A DNA stretch of 64,000 bases from an uncultured Bacteroidota bacterium (GTDB lineage: Bacteria; Bacteroidota; Bacteroidia; Flavobacteriales; Flavobacteriaceae): NCBI GenBank assembly GCA_902620455.1, contig CACNIG010000003.1:78249-142248 (forward strand), in the 5' to 3' direction. Position numbers and translations under genes: made by a program. Within the stretch, counting starts at the first letter, position 1; the number at the start of each line of letters is the position of its first letter. The notes under the pieces are model-generated. The model made no database searches. It was given only the letters and a program-made list of their open reading frames with translations, and was not told the DNA's origin. This document shows, one piece after another, positions 38,997 to 47,856 of the stretch.

Positions 38997-39918
38997 TTTT
39001 CTTAATTATTAAATCACCTTTTAATTTTGTCATATTATGGGTATTAGACAAAATATGTTTTCCAGAATCTGAATTAAATATTTTTATAACTTCCTTATAA
39101 TTGAAACCAAATTCATGGAATAGGTTATGAACATAAAACTCTAAAGGTTTCTTTTCCATCAGCATTTCAATATTAACTTTAATTGAATCTGTATTGTTTA
39201 CAAAAAGTTGATTTTTTGTTTCTTTCATTATTTCATCTACAAATATCTTAGTTGATTGTAGGTTATTAATTGTTGTTTTGAACTTTAACATAACATTATC
39301 ATCAAATTCATTAAATGATGGAAGCACAGAATTTCTAATCATATTCCTTTGATAATCTTCACTGGAATTTGATGAATCCTCTCTGAAATCTACAGAATTT
39401 TGTTGTGCATAATCTAAAATATCAATTTTTAAAATATTTAGGAGTGGTCTAAATATTTTTTGAGAACTTGATGTAATACCTAATAATCCGTTAATTCCTG
39501 ATCCTCTAGAAGAATTTATAAGATATGTCTCGATTTGATCATCTAAATGGTGAGCTGTAACTAAATAATCAAAATTGAACTTTGATAAAAGACCGTCAAA
39601 CCAATTATATCTTAATTTTCTTGCCCCCTCCTGAATACCCATTTTATTCTTTTTACAAAATTCAATGGTGTTAAATTCATTAGTATAACAATGAATTTTA
39701 TGCTTTAAGCTCCATTTTTTTACAAAATCATGGTCTATATCACTTTCTTTTGATCTTAATTTGAAGTTGCAGTGAGCAATAGAAAAGCTTAAATTATTTT
39801 TAAAGAAAAGATTTGCTAGAACCATACTGTCAACTCCACCGCTCACAGCTAATAAAAAATTACATTTTTCATATGCTTTGACCTTCTCTTTTAAAATTTT
39901 TTCAATTTTATGTTCCAC
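38989..39918 (-). CDS. tilS: tRNA(Ile)-lysidine synthase, short form
   Basis: A 309-residue PP-loop ATPase that converts C34 of the minor tRNA-Ile to lysidine, so that it reads AUA. The PP-loop is SGGVDSMV (26-33); the NCNFKLR-like HCNFKLRSKESDIDHDF segment, GIQEGARKLRYNWF and TAHHLDDQIETYLIN are all conserved. Typical TilS proteins are about 430-470 residues, and here the C-terminal tRNA-acceptor-binding domain is largely missing. Short TilS forms are known (for example in Aquifex). No frameshift is visible, so this looks like natural shortening. It begins a minus-strand pair with dsbD. Confidence 0.92.
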   Translation of the reverse strand: MEHKIEKILKEKVKAYEKCNFLLAVSGGVDSMVLANLFFKNNLSFSIAHCNFKLRSKESDIDHDFVKKWSLKHKIHCYTNEFNTIEFCKKNKMGIQEGARKLRYNWFDGLLSKFNFDYLVTAHHLDDQIETYLINSSRGSGINGLLGITSSSQKIFRPLLNILKIDILDYAQQNSVDFREDSSNSSEDYQRNMIRNSVLPSFNEFDDNVMLKFKTTINNLQSTKIFVDEIMKETKNQLFVNNTDSIKVNIEMLMEKKPLEFYVHNLFHEFGFNYKEVIKIFNSDSGKHILSNTHNMTKLKGDLIIKKND

Positions 39919-40009
39919 TTGGTAAAAATAATTAAAGTTTAGTCAAATAACTGCCTAATAATATTTTGCATTAAAAAAAAAATTCTGAACTTGTAAAATA
40001 TTATCTACA

Positions 40010-41467
40010 TTGGAAGACACTAGCAAAAAGATTATACCCCTACAAATAGCAATTTTACCTCTAATCTTTTTGGTAGTTCTATTATCATTTAATCTATATG
40101 CAAACGTATTTATTTATGATGCAGATCCATTAGCTGGTTCAAGTCAATTCATTCTAATACTCAGTGGAGCATTTGCAGCTATGATTGGCAATCTATACAA
40201 TGTTTCTTATAAAGATGTGGTTAATAGCATCTCAAATAGTATTAAATCAGTTACTCCTGCACTAATTATATTATTATGGGTAGGAGCTCTAGCTGGTACA
40301 TGGATGATTAGTGGTATTATCCCTTCAATGGTCTACTATGGATTAAAAATTCTTGATCCCAATATATTTTTGCCAGCATGTATAATTATATGTTCAATTA
40401 TTTCAGTAGCGACTGGAAGCAGCTGGACAACATCAGCTACTGTTGGTATCGCCCTTGTAGGTATTGGAAAAGCTTTGGGAATACCAGCAGGAATGGTTGG
40501 TGGAGCAGTAATAGCTGGCGCTTATTTTGGAGATAAATTATCTCCCCTAAGTGATACTACAAATTTAGCTGCAGCAGTCTCAAAAGTTGATTTATTTAAA
40601 CATATTAAATATTTGACATATACCACGATTCCAAGTATTTCAATTACATTAATAGTATTCATTATACTTGGTATTAATCAATCATCCAGTGGAGTAACTG
40701 ACAATTCATTTTTAATTAATACAATTGAAAATACATTTAACATTTCTCTAGTATTATTTATTGTTCCAATTATTGTGTTAATAATGATAGTTAAAAAAAC
40801 TCCTCCAATAAAAGCTCTTACGTTAGGTACACTTTTAGGTGCACTATTTGCTGTTTTGTTTCAACCCCAAATAATTAATGAACTTTCTGATTCCTCAAAT
40901 AGCTCAATTATTGCTTCATACAAAGTATTAATTGACACTATTACAAGTGATGTATCAATAACTACTGAAAGTGAAATTTTAAATGAGCTTTTTTCTACTG
41001 GTGGAATGATTGGAATGTTAAATACTATTTTTCTGGTGATGGCTACGATGATTTTTGGAGGTTCAATGGATGCAATTGGTGCTATTAAATCTATAAGCAA
41101 AGCATTGTTAAATTTGGCTGATAATATTTTTAAATTATTTGCTAGTACTGTTGCATCTTGTCTAGCATTAAATTTAACTGCCTCTGACCAGTATTTATCA
41201 ATTGTTGTCTCTGGCAAAATGTTTGAAAAGGCATTTGAGGATAAAGGTCTAGCTCCTGAAAATCTGAGTAGGACACTAGAAGATTCTGCCACAGTTACCT
41301 CTGCACTAATTCCATGGAACTCTTGTGGTGCCTATCATTCATCCGTCTTGGGTGTAAGTGTGGGTGAATATTTTATTTATGCAATATTTAATTGGATAAG
41401 CCCTTTCATGACTTTAATATATGCAGCACTAAGAATAAAAATTAGGACTTTAGGAATCAAAAATTAA
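40010..41467 (+). CDS. NhaC-family sodium/proton antiporter
   Basis: A 485-residue polytopic inner-membrane protein with about 11-12 helices. Conserved NhaC features are GSSWTTSATVGIALVGIGKALG, the GAYFGDKLSPLSDTTNLAAA motif with charged and hydroxyl residues that line the ion path, and the late SALIPWNSCGAYHS segment. It likely exports Na+ in exchange for protons, consistent with a marine life style. The start is TTG at 40010, because no ATG lies near the first helix. It ends 44 nt before ftsK. Confidence 0.88.
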   Translation: MEDTSKKIIPLQIAILPLIFLVVLLSFNLYANVFIYDADPLAGSSQFILILSGAFAAMIGNLYNVSYKDVVNSISNSIKSVTPALIILLWVGALAGTWMISGIIPSMVYYGLKILDPNIFLPACIIICSIISVATGSSWTTSATVGIALVGIGKALGIPAGMVGGAVIAGAYFGDKLSPLSDTTNLAAAVSKVDLFKHIKYLTYTTIPSISITLIVFIILGINQSSSGVTDNSFLINTIENTFNISLVLFIVPIIVLIMIVKKTPPIKALTLGTLLGALFAVLFQPQIINELSDSSNSSIIASYKVLIDTITSDVSITTESEILNELFSTGGMIGMLNTIFLVMATMIFGGSMDAIGAIKSISKALLNLADNIFKLFASTVASCLALNLTASDQYLSIVVSGKMFEKAFEDKGLAPENLSRTLEDSATVTSALIPWNSCGAYHSSVLGVSVGEYFIYAIFNWISPFMTLIYAALRIKIRTLGIKN

Positions 41468-41486
41468 TAATATAAAGTCATATTCG

Positions 41487-41494
41487 TATTTTTG
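41487..41494 (+). promoter_or_regulatory. Candidate -7 box for the ftsK operon
   Basis: TATTTTTG fits TAnnTTTG 17 nt before the ftsK start, in the 44-nt gap after the antiporter gene. The expected upstream TTG is not present. Confidence 0.42.
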
Positions 41495-41511
41495 TAAAAT
41501 ACTATTAATAT

Positions 41512-43773
41512 ATGAGTAGTAAGAGATCAGCTAGCACAAACAAATTTAAAGTTGTACTTGGCTACATACTTCTATTCATTTCAATTATACTTTTCAGCTC
41601 TTTTATTTCATACATGTTTAACTGGAAAGTGGATCAAAGTAATGTTAATAGTCTATTTGATAGAGATGTTCAAGTGGAAAATATATTAGGAAAGGTAGGG
41701 GCATCTATAAGCCATTTTTTTATTTTTAAGTTATTTGGGATTGGAAGCTTTGTCGTTCCAGTCATCCTTTTTATATCATCTTACTTTATTCTCTTTAATA
41801 AGAAAATATCACAGTTAATTAAGAATATAAATTGGCTATTAGTCTTAATGATTTGGACTATAATATTCTCAGGATATATTAGCAATTATTACCCATTACA
41901 GACAGGTATCAAAGGTTTTGAACTAAACTCATTTCTAAAAGCATATATTGGAGATACTGGTATTATTATAATTTTATCCTTCATCTTACTGACATCAGCT
42001 GCAATAGTGTGGAACTTAACTCCTAATTCTTTTTTATATCTATTAAAGAAGACAAAGAATTCAAAAGTTGATAAACCAGACTCAAATAATGAATTAAATG
42101 AAAGCTTAAGTATTGAATCTGATATTGAAACTACTGATTATGAGGAGGATAAAGCTAAAATTGATTCAAATGATTTTTCAATTGACTCAGATGAGATATC
42201 AATGGAAGTTGAAGAAATTAACTTTGAAGAAAAAAGCAATGAAAAAATAAGTTTTGATAGGGTAAAATTAAAAAAGTTTGATCCTACTCTAGATTTAAGA
42301 AATTTTAAAAATCCAAGTATTGATTTACTCAAAGATTATGGCGATGGTACAATAAAGATTGATCAAGATGAACTAGAGACTAATAAAAATAAGATTGTTG
42401 ATACATTGAAAAACTACAATATTGGAATTAAGCAAATTAAAGCAACGATTGGCCCAACAGTTACTCTATATGAAATAATTCCGGATGCAGGTGTAAGAAT
42501 TTCAAAGATTAAAAACCTTGAAGATGATATTGCATTATCTCTCTCTGCTCTTGGGATAAGAATAATTGCCCCTATACCAGGTAAAGGCACAATAGGTATT
42601 GAAGTTCCAAATAAGAAGAAATCAGTTGTATCAATGAAGTCACTTTTGTCTTCTAAAAAATATATTGAATCAGAAATGGAACTTCCAATCGCTATTGGTA
42701 AAACTATTAGCAATGAAACTTTCATAGTTGATCTTACAAAAATGCCTCATCTACTTATGGCAGGAGCGACTGGACAAGGTAAATCAGTGGGTATTAATGC
42801 AATTCTGACCTCTATTCTTTATAAAAAACATCCAGCTGAAGTAAAATTTGTTTTAGTAGATCCTAAAAAGATTGAACTATCAATTTATAATAAAATTGAG
42901 AGGCACTATTTAGCAAAACTTCCTGAATCTGAAGATGCAATTATAATTGAAAATGATAAAGTCATAAATACTCTAAACTCATTATGTAGAGAAATGGATA
43001 AAAGATATGAATTATTAAAAGATGCTATGTCTAGGAATATAAAAGAATATAATGCGAAATTTATATCAAGAAAGCTAAATCCAGAAAATGGTCATACATT
43101 TCTTCCATACATTGTTCTTGTTATTGATGAATTTGCTGATCTAATAATGACAGCAGGAAAAGAGGTTGAGACACCTCTTGCAAGACTTGCTCAGCTTTCT
43201 AGAGCTGTAGGTATTCACCTAATAATAGCTACTCAAAGACCATCTGTTAATGTTATAACAGGACTGATAAAGGCTAATTTTCCAGCACGAATTGCATTTA
43301 GAGTTACTTCAAAAATTGACTCAAGGACAATACTTGATACTGGAGGTGCTGAACAGTTAATTGGAAGAGGGGATTTATTATATTCTCAATCAAATGATTT
43401 AACCAGAATACAATGTGGATTTATAGACACTCCTGAAGTTGAAAAATTATCAGATTTTATTGGCTCTCAGACTGGTTATGCATCGGCTTATGTCCTGCCA
43501 GAATATTCAAAAGAAGATGTTAATTTATCCTCTGAGATTTCTATAAATGAGAGAGATTCAATGTTTAATGAAGCAGCAAGAGTAATAGTGACTAATCAAC
43601 AAGGCTCAGCATCATTGTTACAAAGAAAACTTAAACTTGGATACAATAGAGCTGGAAGGTTGATTGATCAAATGGAAGATGCAGGTATTGTTGGACCGTT
43701 TGAAGGAAGTAAACCAAGACAAGTGTTGATTTCAGATTTAAATTCATTAGAATCTCTTTTGAGTGGTAAATAA
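41512..43773 (+). CDS. ftsK: DNA translocase FtsK
   Basis: A 753-residue septal motor that pumps chromosome ends and promotes dimer resolution. About four to five N-terminal membrane helices (residues about 14-170) are followed by an acidic linker, and the alpha/beta motor has Walker A GATGQGKS (418-425) and Walker B IVLVIDEFADLIM. The C-terminal winged-helix gamma domain (ASLLQRKLKLGYNRAGRLID) reads KOPS polarity sequences. Length is near the Bacteroidota norm. It heads the operon ftsK-lolA-lptF/G-ribB and overlaps the next gene by 11 nt. Confidence 0.96.
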   Translation: MSSKRSASTNKFKVVLGYILLFISIILFSSFISYMFNWKVDQSNVNSLFDRDVQVENILGKVGASISHFFIFKLFGIGSFVVPVILFISSYFILFNKKISQLIKNINWLLVLMIWTIIFSGYISNYYPLQTGIKGFELNSFLKAYIGDTGIIIILSFILLTSAAIVWNLTPNSFLYLLKKTKNSKVDKPDSNNELNESLSIESDIETTDYEEDKAKIDSNDFSIDSDEISMEVEEINFEEKSNEKISFDRVKLKKFDPTLDLRNFKNPSIDLLKDYGDGTIKIDQDELETNKNKIVDTLKNYNIGIKQIKATIGPTVTLYEIIPDAGVRISKIKNLEDDIALSLSALGIRIIAPIPGKGTIGIEVPNKKKSVVSMKSLLSSKKYIESEMELPIAIGKTISNETFIVDLTKMPHLLMAGATGQGKSVGINAILTSILYKKHPAEVKFVLVDPKKIELSIYNKIERHYLAKLPESEDAIIIENDKVINTLNSLCREMDKRYELLKDAMSRNIKEYNAKFISRKLNPENGHTFLPYIVLVIDEFADLIMTAGKEVETPLARLAQLSRAVGIHLIIATQRPSVNVITGLIKANFPARIAFRVTSKIDSRTILDTGGAEQLIGRGDLLYSQSNDLTRIQCGFIDTPEVEKLSDFIGSQTGYASAYVLPEYSKEDVNLSSEISINERDSMFNEAARVIVTNQQGSASLLQRKLKLGYNRAGRLIDQMEDAGIVGPFEGSKPRQVLISDLNSLESLLSGK

Positions 43774-44377
43774 TTTTAACATATTTAAGGCTCTCGTTTT
43801 ATTAATCTTTGGCATTAACAATATATTCAGCCAATCTGCTGAAGAAATTCTTAAAATAGCACAAGAAAACTCATTGATTTTGACTGACTCTTATTATAAA
43901 TTTAAAATTGAGTCAAAAGTTGATAATCCAATGTTACCAATAACAGGCGAAATTTTTACAAGAGGAGAAAAATACTTTATTGATACAAAATATATTGATC
44001 AAATTTATGATGGAGAAAATATTATCACAATTGTTCATGAAAATCAGGAAATTATAATTGGTAATTCAGATATTCCCCTCTTTAACTTAACTCCGCATCA
44101 ACTTTTAAATTTTTTTATTGAGGATCATAAACTTGATAAAATCAGCAACTCAAATAAATATATTATTAAGGCTATTAGTGAAGATGATGGTATTATTTAT
44201 TTTATTTCGATTAATTCTTCTAACTATTCAATTGAAAAAATAGAGATGAGGGATTCATCAAGTATGCAGGTAATAAATACCTTTTTAACATTAACTTATG
44301 ATTATAATTTATCTGTTCCATTGTCTTTATTTAAATTTGATATTAATAAATATGAAAACTATACAATAGTCAAATAA
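43763..44377 (+). CDS. LolA-like outer-membrane lipoprotein carrier
   Basis: A 204-residue periplasmic protein with an N-terminal signal (FKALVLLIFGINNIFS). The rest is a beta-rich LolA fold (TDSYYKFKIESKV, GEIFTRGEKYFIDTKYIDQIYDGENI). LolA chaperones lipoproteins from the inner to the outer membrane. It starts with GTG at 43763, inside the ftsK end. Position between ftsK and an LptF/G permease is conserved in flavobacteria and supports the call despite low sequence identity in this family. Confidence 0.82.
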   Translation: MVNNFNIFKALVLLIFGINNIFSQSAEEILKIAQENSLILTDSYYKFKIESKVDNPMLPITGEIFTRGEKYFIDTKYIDQIYDGENIITIVHENQEIIIGNSDIPLFNLTPHQLLNFFIEDHKLDKISNSNKYIIKAISEDDGIIYFISINSSNYSIEKIEMRDSSSMQVINTFLTLTYDYNLSVPLSLFKFDINKYENYTIVK

Positions 44378-44378
44378 A

Positions 44379-45818
44379 TTGAAAATACTTGATAAATACA
44401 TATTAAAATTCTACCTAAGCAGATTCATAGCTGTTTTTGCGATATGCTTCCTAATTTTTATAATACAAACTTTTTGGTTGTATATAGATGAACTTGCAGG
44501 AAAAGGATTGGACATTTTCACGATAGGCAAATTTTTTATATATTTTTCACCCAAACTTGTTCCACTTGTTTTACCCTTATCAATACTTCTAGCCTCTTTA
44601 ACAACTTATGGCACTCTGTCAGAAAACTATGAATTTATTGCGATGAAATCTAATGGTATATCCATTGTTAGAAGTATGGTAGCATTATTAATATTTCATA
44701 TTTTTCTTGGAATTGGATCATTTTATTTTTCAAATCATGTTGTAACATATGGTGAACTTAAATCATACAATTTAAGGAAGAATCTAGCAAAACTTAAACC
44801 TACCCTTAGTATACGTGAAGGAATATTTAATGATATTGGTAACATGAATATTAAAGTCTCTAGGAAATATGGTGATAATGAACAATATCTTGAAGATATT
44901 ATACTTCACAATATTTCAAATGATGAGATTAATCGTTTAGTAATCAAAGCAGAAAGCGGAGAGGTCAGAAATGAAAATGACAATTACCTTCAATTAATTT
45001 TAAAGAATGGTAATAGATATGAGGATATTGTTGCTTCGACTGCAGCTGAAAAGCAAAGGTATCCTCATACCAGAGCATCTTTTGAAGAATATGTACTTAA
45101 TATTGATATATCAGATTTTAATAATGTTGATCTTGAGGAGGAGACATACAAATCCACTTATAAAATGCAGAAAATAAATCAACTAAAGAATAGCTCTGAT
45201 ACCTTGAATAAAAAATTTGAAGAAGATAAAACTATATTCGCTAAGAGTTTTTTATTAGGTCATACACTAAAAAAATTACCAAATCTAAATCCTGATCAGG
45301 TTGAATTAGATGATGATTATATTAATGGATCCTTATTAAAAATTCTTGATTCTCCTGAAGTATATGTAACAAATGGAGTTTTATCAATGGCAGATGAAGA
45401 AGTAGATATATACTTAAGACAATTATCTAACAAGAAAAAAACTTTTTTCTTACAACAAAAATTAATTAATCTTCACAAGCTTACCATTAATGAAAGATAT
45501 AGTCTGATTTTTGCATGTATTTTTTTATTTTTAATTGGTGCATCCTTAGGTGCAATTATTCGAAAAGGAGGACTGGGACTTCCTCTAGTATTATCTATAA
45601 TTATTTTCTTGACATATCACTACATCGGCGTATTTGGAAAAAATGCTGCAGAAGATAATACTATTAGTCCATTTATTGGTAGTTGGATTTCAACGTTTGT
45701 AATAGCTCCTTTCGCAGTTTATTTGACAATGTTAGTATCAACTGATAGAGTAATTAGGTTTTCTCTATTTGATAAGGCAATTGAAATTTTTAAAAAAATT
45801 AAAATAAAAAATGACTGA
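44379..45818 (+). CDS. LptF/LptG-family permease (YjgP/YjgQ)
   Basis: A 479-residue inner-membrane subunit of the lipopolysaccharide export ABC transporter. The TTG start gives MKILDKYILKFYLSRF, the typical LptG-like opening. Six helices are split by a large periplasmic beta domain (about 110-370), and the last three helices contain FLIGASLGAIIRKGGLG. The periplasmic domain is longer than in enterobacterial homologues because of an insert near residues 255-350. It overlaps ribB by 8 nt. Confidence 0.9.
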   Translation: MKILDKYILKFYLSRFIAVFAICFLIFIIQTFWLYIDELAGKGLDIFTIGKFFIYFSPKLVPLVLPLSILLASLTTYGTLSENYEFIAMKSNGISIVRSMVALLIFHIFLGIGSFYFSNHVVTYGELKSYNLRKNLAKLKPTLSIREGIFNDIGNMNIKVSRKYGDNEQYLEDIILHNISNDEINRLVIKAESGEVRNENDNYLQLILKNGNRYEDIVASTAAEKQRYPHTRASFEEYVLNIDISDFNNVDLEEETYKSTYKMQKINQLKNSSDTLNKKFEEDKTIFAKSFLLGHTLKKLPNLNPDQVELDDDYINGSLLKILDSPEVYVTNGVLSMADEEVDIYLRQLSNKKKTFFLQQKLINLHKLTINERYSLIFACIFLFLIGASLGAIIRKGGLGLPLVLSIIIFLTYHYIGVFGKNAAEDNTISPFIGSWISTFVIAPFAVYLTMLVSTDRVIRFSLFDKAIEIFKKIKIKND

Positions 45819-46917
45819 AATCAAATTAAATAAAATTGAGGATGCAATTGAATCAATTAAAAGAGGTGAAATAATTATAGTAGTTGATGATGAAAATAGA
45901 GAGAATGAAGGTGATTTCATAACAGCTGCCGAAACAATTGACTCCTCAAAAATTAATTTTATGGCAAAAAATGGGAGAGGCCTAATTTGTGTACCCATGT
46001 CAGAGAAATTATGCTCGAAACTACATTTAGAGAAAATGGTTCCTAATAATACAGATCCACTGGAAACAGCATTCACAGTATCAGTAGATTTAAAAGGCAA
46101 TGGTGTAACATCAGGTATCTCAGCTTCAGATAGAGCCAAAACTGTACAAGCTTTAGTAGACAGGAATACAAAGCCTGATGATCTCCAAAAACCAGGACAT
46201 GTATTTCCTCTTATTGCTAAAGATGGTGGTGTGTTAAGAAGAACTGGGCATACAGAGGCTGCTATTGATTTTGCAAGACTGGCTGGATTTAAATCAGCTG
46301 GGGTTATTGTGGAGATTATGAATGATGATGGTTCAATGTCAAGATTACCAGAGCTGATGGAAGTAGCAAATAAGTTTGATCTTAAGATTGTCTCTATTGA
46401 AGATTTGGTTGCTTATAGAATGAAGAATGATAGTCTAATAAGTAAAATTTTTGATGAAGATATTGACACTCAATTTGGAAGATATAGGCTGAGAGGATAC
46501 AAGCAGACTAACAATGATCAAATCCATATAGCTTTATCTTTAGGTGAATTTAATAAGGATGAATCTATATTAACAAGAATAAATTCCTCGGTTGTTGATA
46601 ATGATGTTACTAAGATTTTATCTGGAACCAATGAAAAGAAATATGATAAGATATTTGAAAAAATAAATAAAGAAGGTAAAGGAGCAGTCATATTCATTAA
46701 TCAAAATCAATCTCCTGATGATATTCTAAAAAAATTAAAATCTTTCAACAATAAAAAGGATAAACCAAAAATTGACTTTAAAGATTTTGGAATAGGTGCT
46801 CAGATACTTCATGATATAGGAATTTCAAAAATAAATTTGCTAAGTAATTCAGAGCAAATAAATCGTGTAGGACTTTCTGGATACGGTCTTACTATTAAAA
46901 AGCGTACTAAGTATTAA
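45811..46917 (+). CDS. ribB: 3,4-dihydroxy-2-butanone 4-phosphate synthase fused to a degenerate GTP cyclohydrolase II-like domain
   Basis: A 368-residue riboflavin pathway enzyme. Residues 1 to about 205 are an intact RibB domain (DDENRENEGDFITAAE, DRAKTVQALVD, RRTGHTEAAIDFARLAGF) that makes 3,4-dihydroxy-2-butanone 4-phosphate from ribulose 5-phosphate. The second half resembles RibA in layout, but the zinc cysteines (usually ECLTGD and RCDCG) are absent: the region reads NSSVVDNDVTK and GTNEKKYDKI, and RQEGRGIGL is replaced by NQNQSPDDIL. GTP cyclohydrolase II activity is therefore unlikely, as known for RibBX-type proteins. Confidence 0.9.
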   Translation: MTEIKLNKIEDAIESIKRGEIIIVVDDENRENEGDFITAAETIDSSKINFMAKNGRGLICVPMSEKLCSKLHLEKMVPNNTDPLETAFTVSVDLKGNGVTSGISASDRAKTVQALVDRNTKPDDLQKPGHVFPLIAKDGGVLRRTGHTEAAIDFARLAGFKSAGVIVEIMNDDGSMSRLPELMEVANKFDLKIVSIEDLVAYRMKNDSLISKIFDEDIDTQFGRYRLRGYKQTNNDQIHIALSLGEFNKDESILTRINSSVVDNDVTKILSGTNEKKYDKIFEKINKEGKGAVIFINQNQSPDDILKKLKSFNNKKDKPKIDFKDFGIGAQILHDIGISKINLLSNSEQINRVGLSGYGLTIKKRTKY

Positions 46918-47683
46918 AGGTATCCATCCATAGTTTTACAGCCATATATATTACCATAATTAATAGTGTAATCCTAATTACTTTTTCTCCTCCTTTTCTA
47001 ACTGACCATATACTCGAGAACCATGCTCCAATAATTGATCCAAGGACCATCCAAAAACCAACAATCCAATCTACTTTTCCTTCTATAGCAAAAATTAATA
47101 GTGCTGCAAGAGAATAGAAAAATACAGCAAATGCTTTTATTGCATTTGTTCTAATTAAATTCACTCTATTTACGGTAGTTAATAAAAGCATTATTACAAT
47201 TCCAACTCCAGCATTTAAAAATCCACCATATATTCCTATAAAGAAAAAACCTAGTAGTGCATAAAACAAATATTTACCATTTAATCTTTCAACAAGCTCA
47301 TTAGATGAAATTGATTTTGTATTGAAGACAATAATTAAACCAATTGAAATCATAATTATCGCAAGAAATCTTTTAAAAGTATCTCCGTCAATATCAACTG
47401 CAATACTAGCACCAATAATAGCACCAATAAGAGCTGAAAATCCAAGGAAGATACCATATGGGTATGTTTTAATTCCTTTAGTTGTATATCCATAATTGGC
47501 AACAAATGCAGAAAAAATTATCATTAACCTATTAGTACCGTTTGCTGTTACTTCATCCATTCCAAGAAACAAAATTAGCACAGGTAATGTAACTAAAGAA
47601 CCTCCACCAGCTAATGTATTTACAACTCCTGCAAAAAGACCAATACCTACTAGAATTAAAATTGAATAAAAATCAAGAAGCAT
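46907..47683 (-). CDS. TauE/SafE (TSUP) family permease
   Basis: A 258-residue inner-membrane protein with about eight helices. The repeated glycine-rich motif GVVNTLAGGGSLVTLPVLI near the N-terminus and GGFLNAGVGIVIMLLLTTV in the second half are the duplicated TSUP signature. Family members export sulfite, sulfoacetate or related organosulfur anions; the substrate is unknown here. Its end overlaps ribB by 11 nt on the opposite strand. Confidence 0.88.
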   Translation of the reverse strand: MLLDFYSILILVGIGLFAGVVNTLAGGGSLVTLPVLILFLGMDEVTANGTNRLMIIFSAFVANYGYTTKGIKTYPYGIFLGFSALIGAIIGASIAVDIDGDTFKRFLAIIMISIGLIIVFNTKSISSNELVERLNGKYLFYALLGFFFIGIYGGFLNAGVGIVIMLLLTTVNRVNLIRTNAIKAFAVFFYSLAALLIFAIEGKVDWIVGFWMVLGSIIGAWFSSIWSVRKGGEKVIRITLLIMVIYMAVKLWMDTFNT

Positions 47684-47752
47684 AAAGCTAAAAGTAACAT
47701 AATAATTTTTGATTTAGCTTTCTATAAAAAATATTTTATCTACAAAATCGTG

Positions 47753-47760
47753 TATATTTG
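47753..47760 (+). promoter_or_regulatory. Candidate -7 box for tRNA-Ser
   Basis: TATATTTG fits TAnnTTTG and lies 11 nt upstream of the tRNA 5' end. The upstream region is T-rich, but no exact TTG occurs at the right distance. Confidence 0.45.
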
Positions 47761-47771
47761 CAACTGTATTT

Positions 47772-47856
47772 GGAGAAATGGCAGAGTGGTCGAATGCGGC
47801 AGTCTTGAAAACTGTTGAGGGTCATACCTCCGGGGGTTCGAATCCCTCTTTCTCCG
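47772..47856 (+). tRNA. tRNA-Ser, anticodon UGA
   Basis: An 85-nt class II tRNA. The acceptor stem pairs GGAGAAA (47772-47778) with TTTCTCC (47849-47855). The anticodon loop contains TGA (reads UCA and related serine codons), flanked by the arms CAGT/ACTG. A long variable arm and the T-loop GGTTCGAATC are present. The discriminator base is G, and CCA is not encoded. A strong terminator follows 2 nt later. The T arm and acceptor 3' half are antisense to the last codons of glycerate kinase. Confidence 0.95.

Noticed and set aside
43763..44377. LolA-like protein as a transcription-linked anti-sigma or unknown exported protein
   Set aside because: Signal peptide, beta-rich pattern and position between ftsK and LptF/G fit LolA better.
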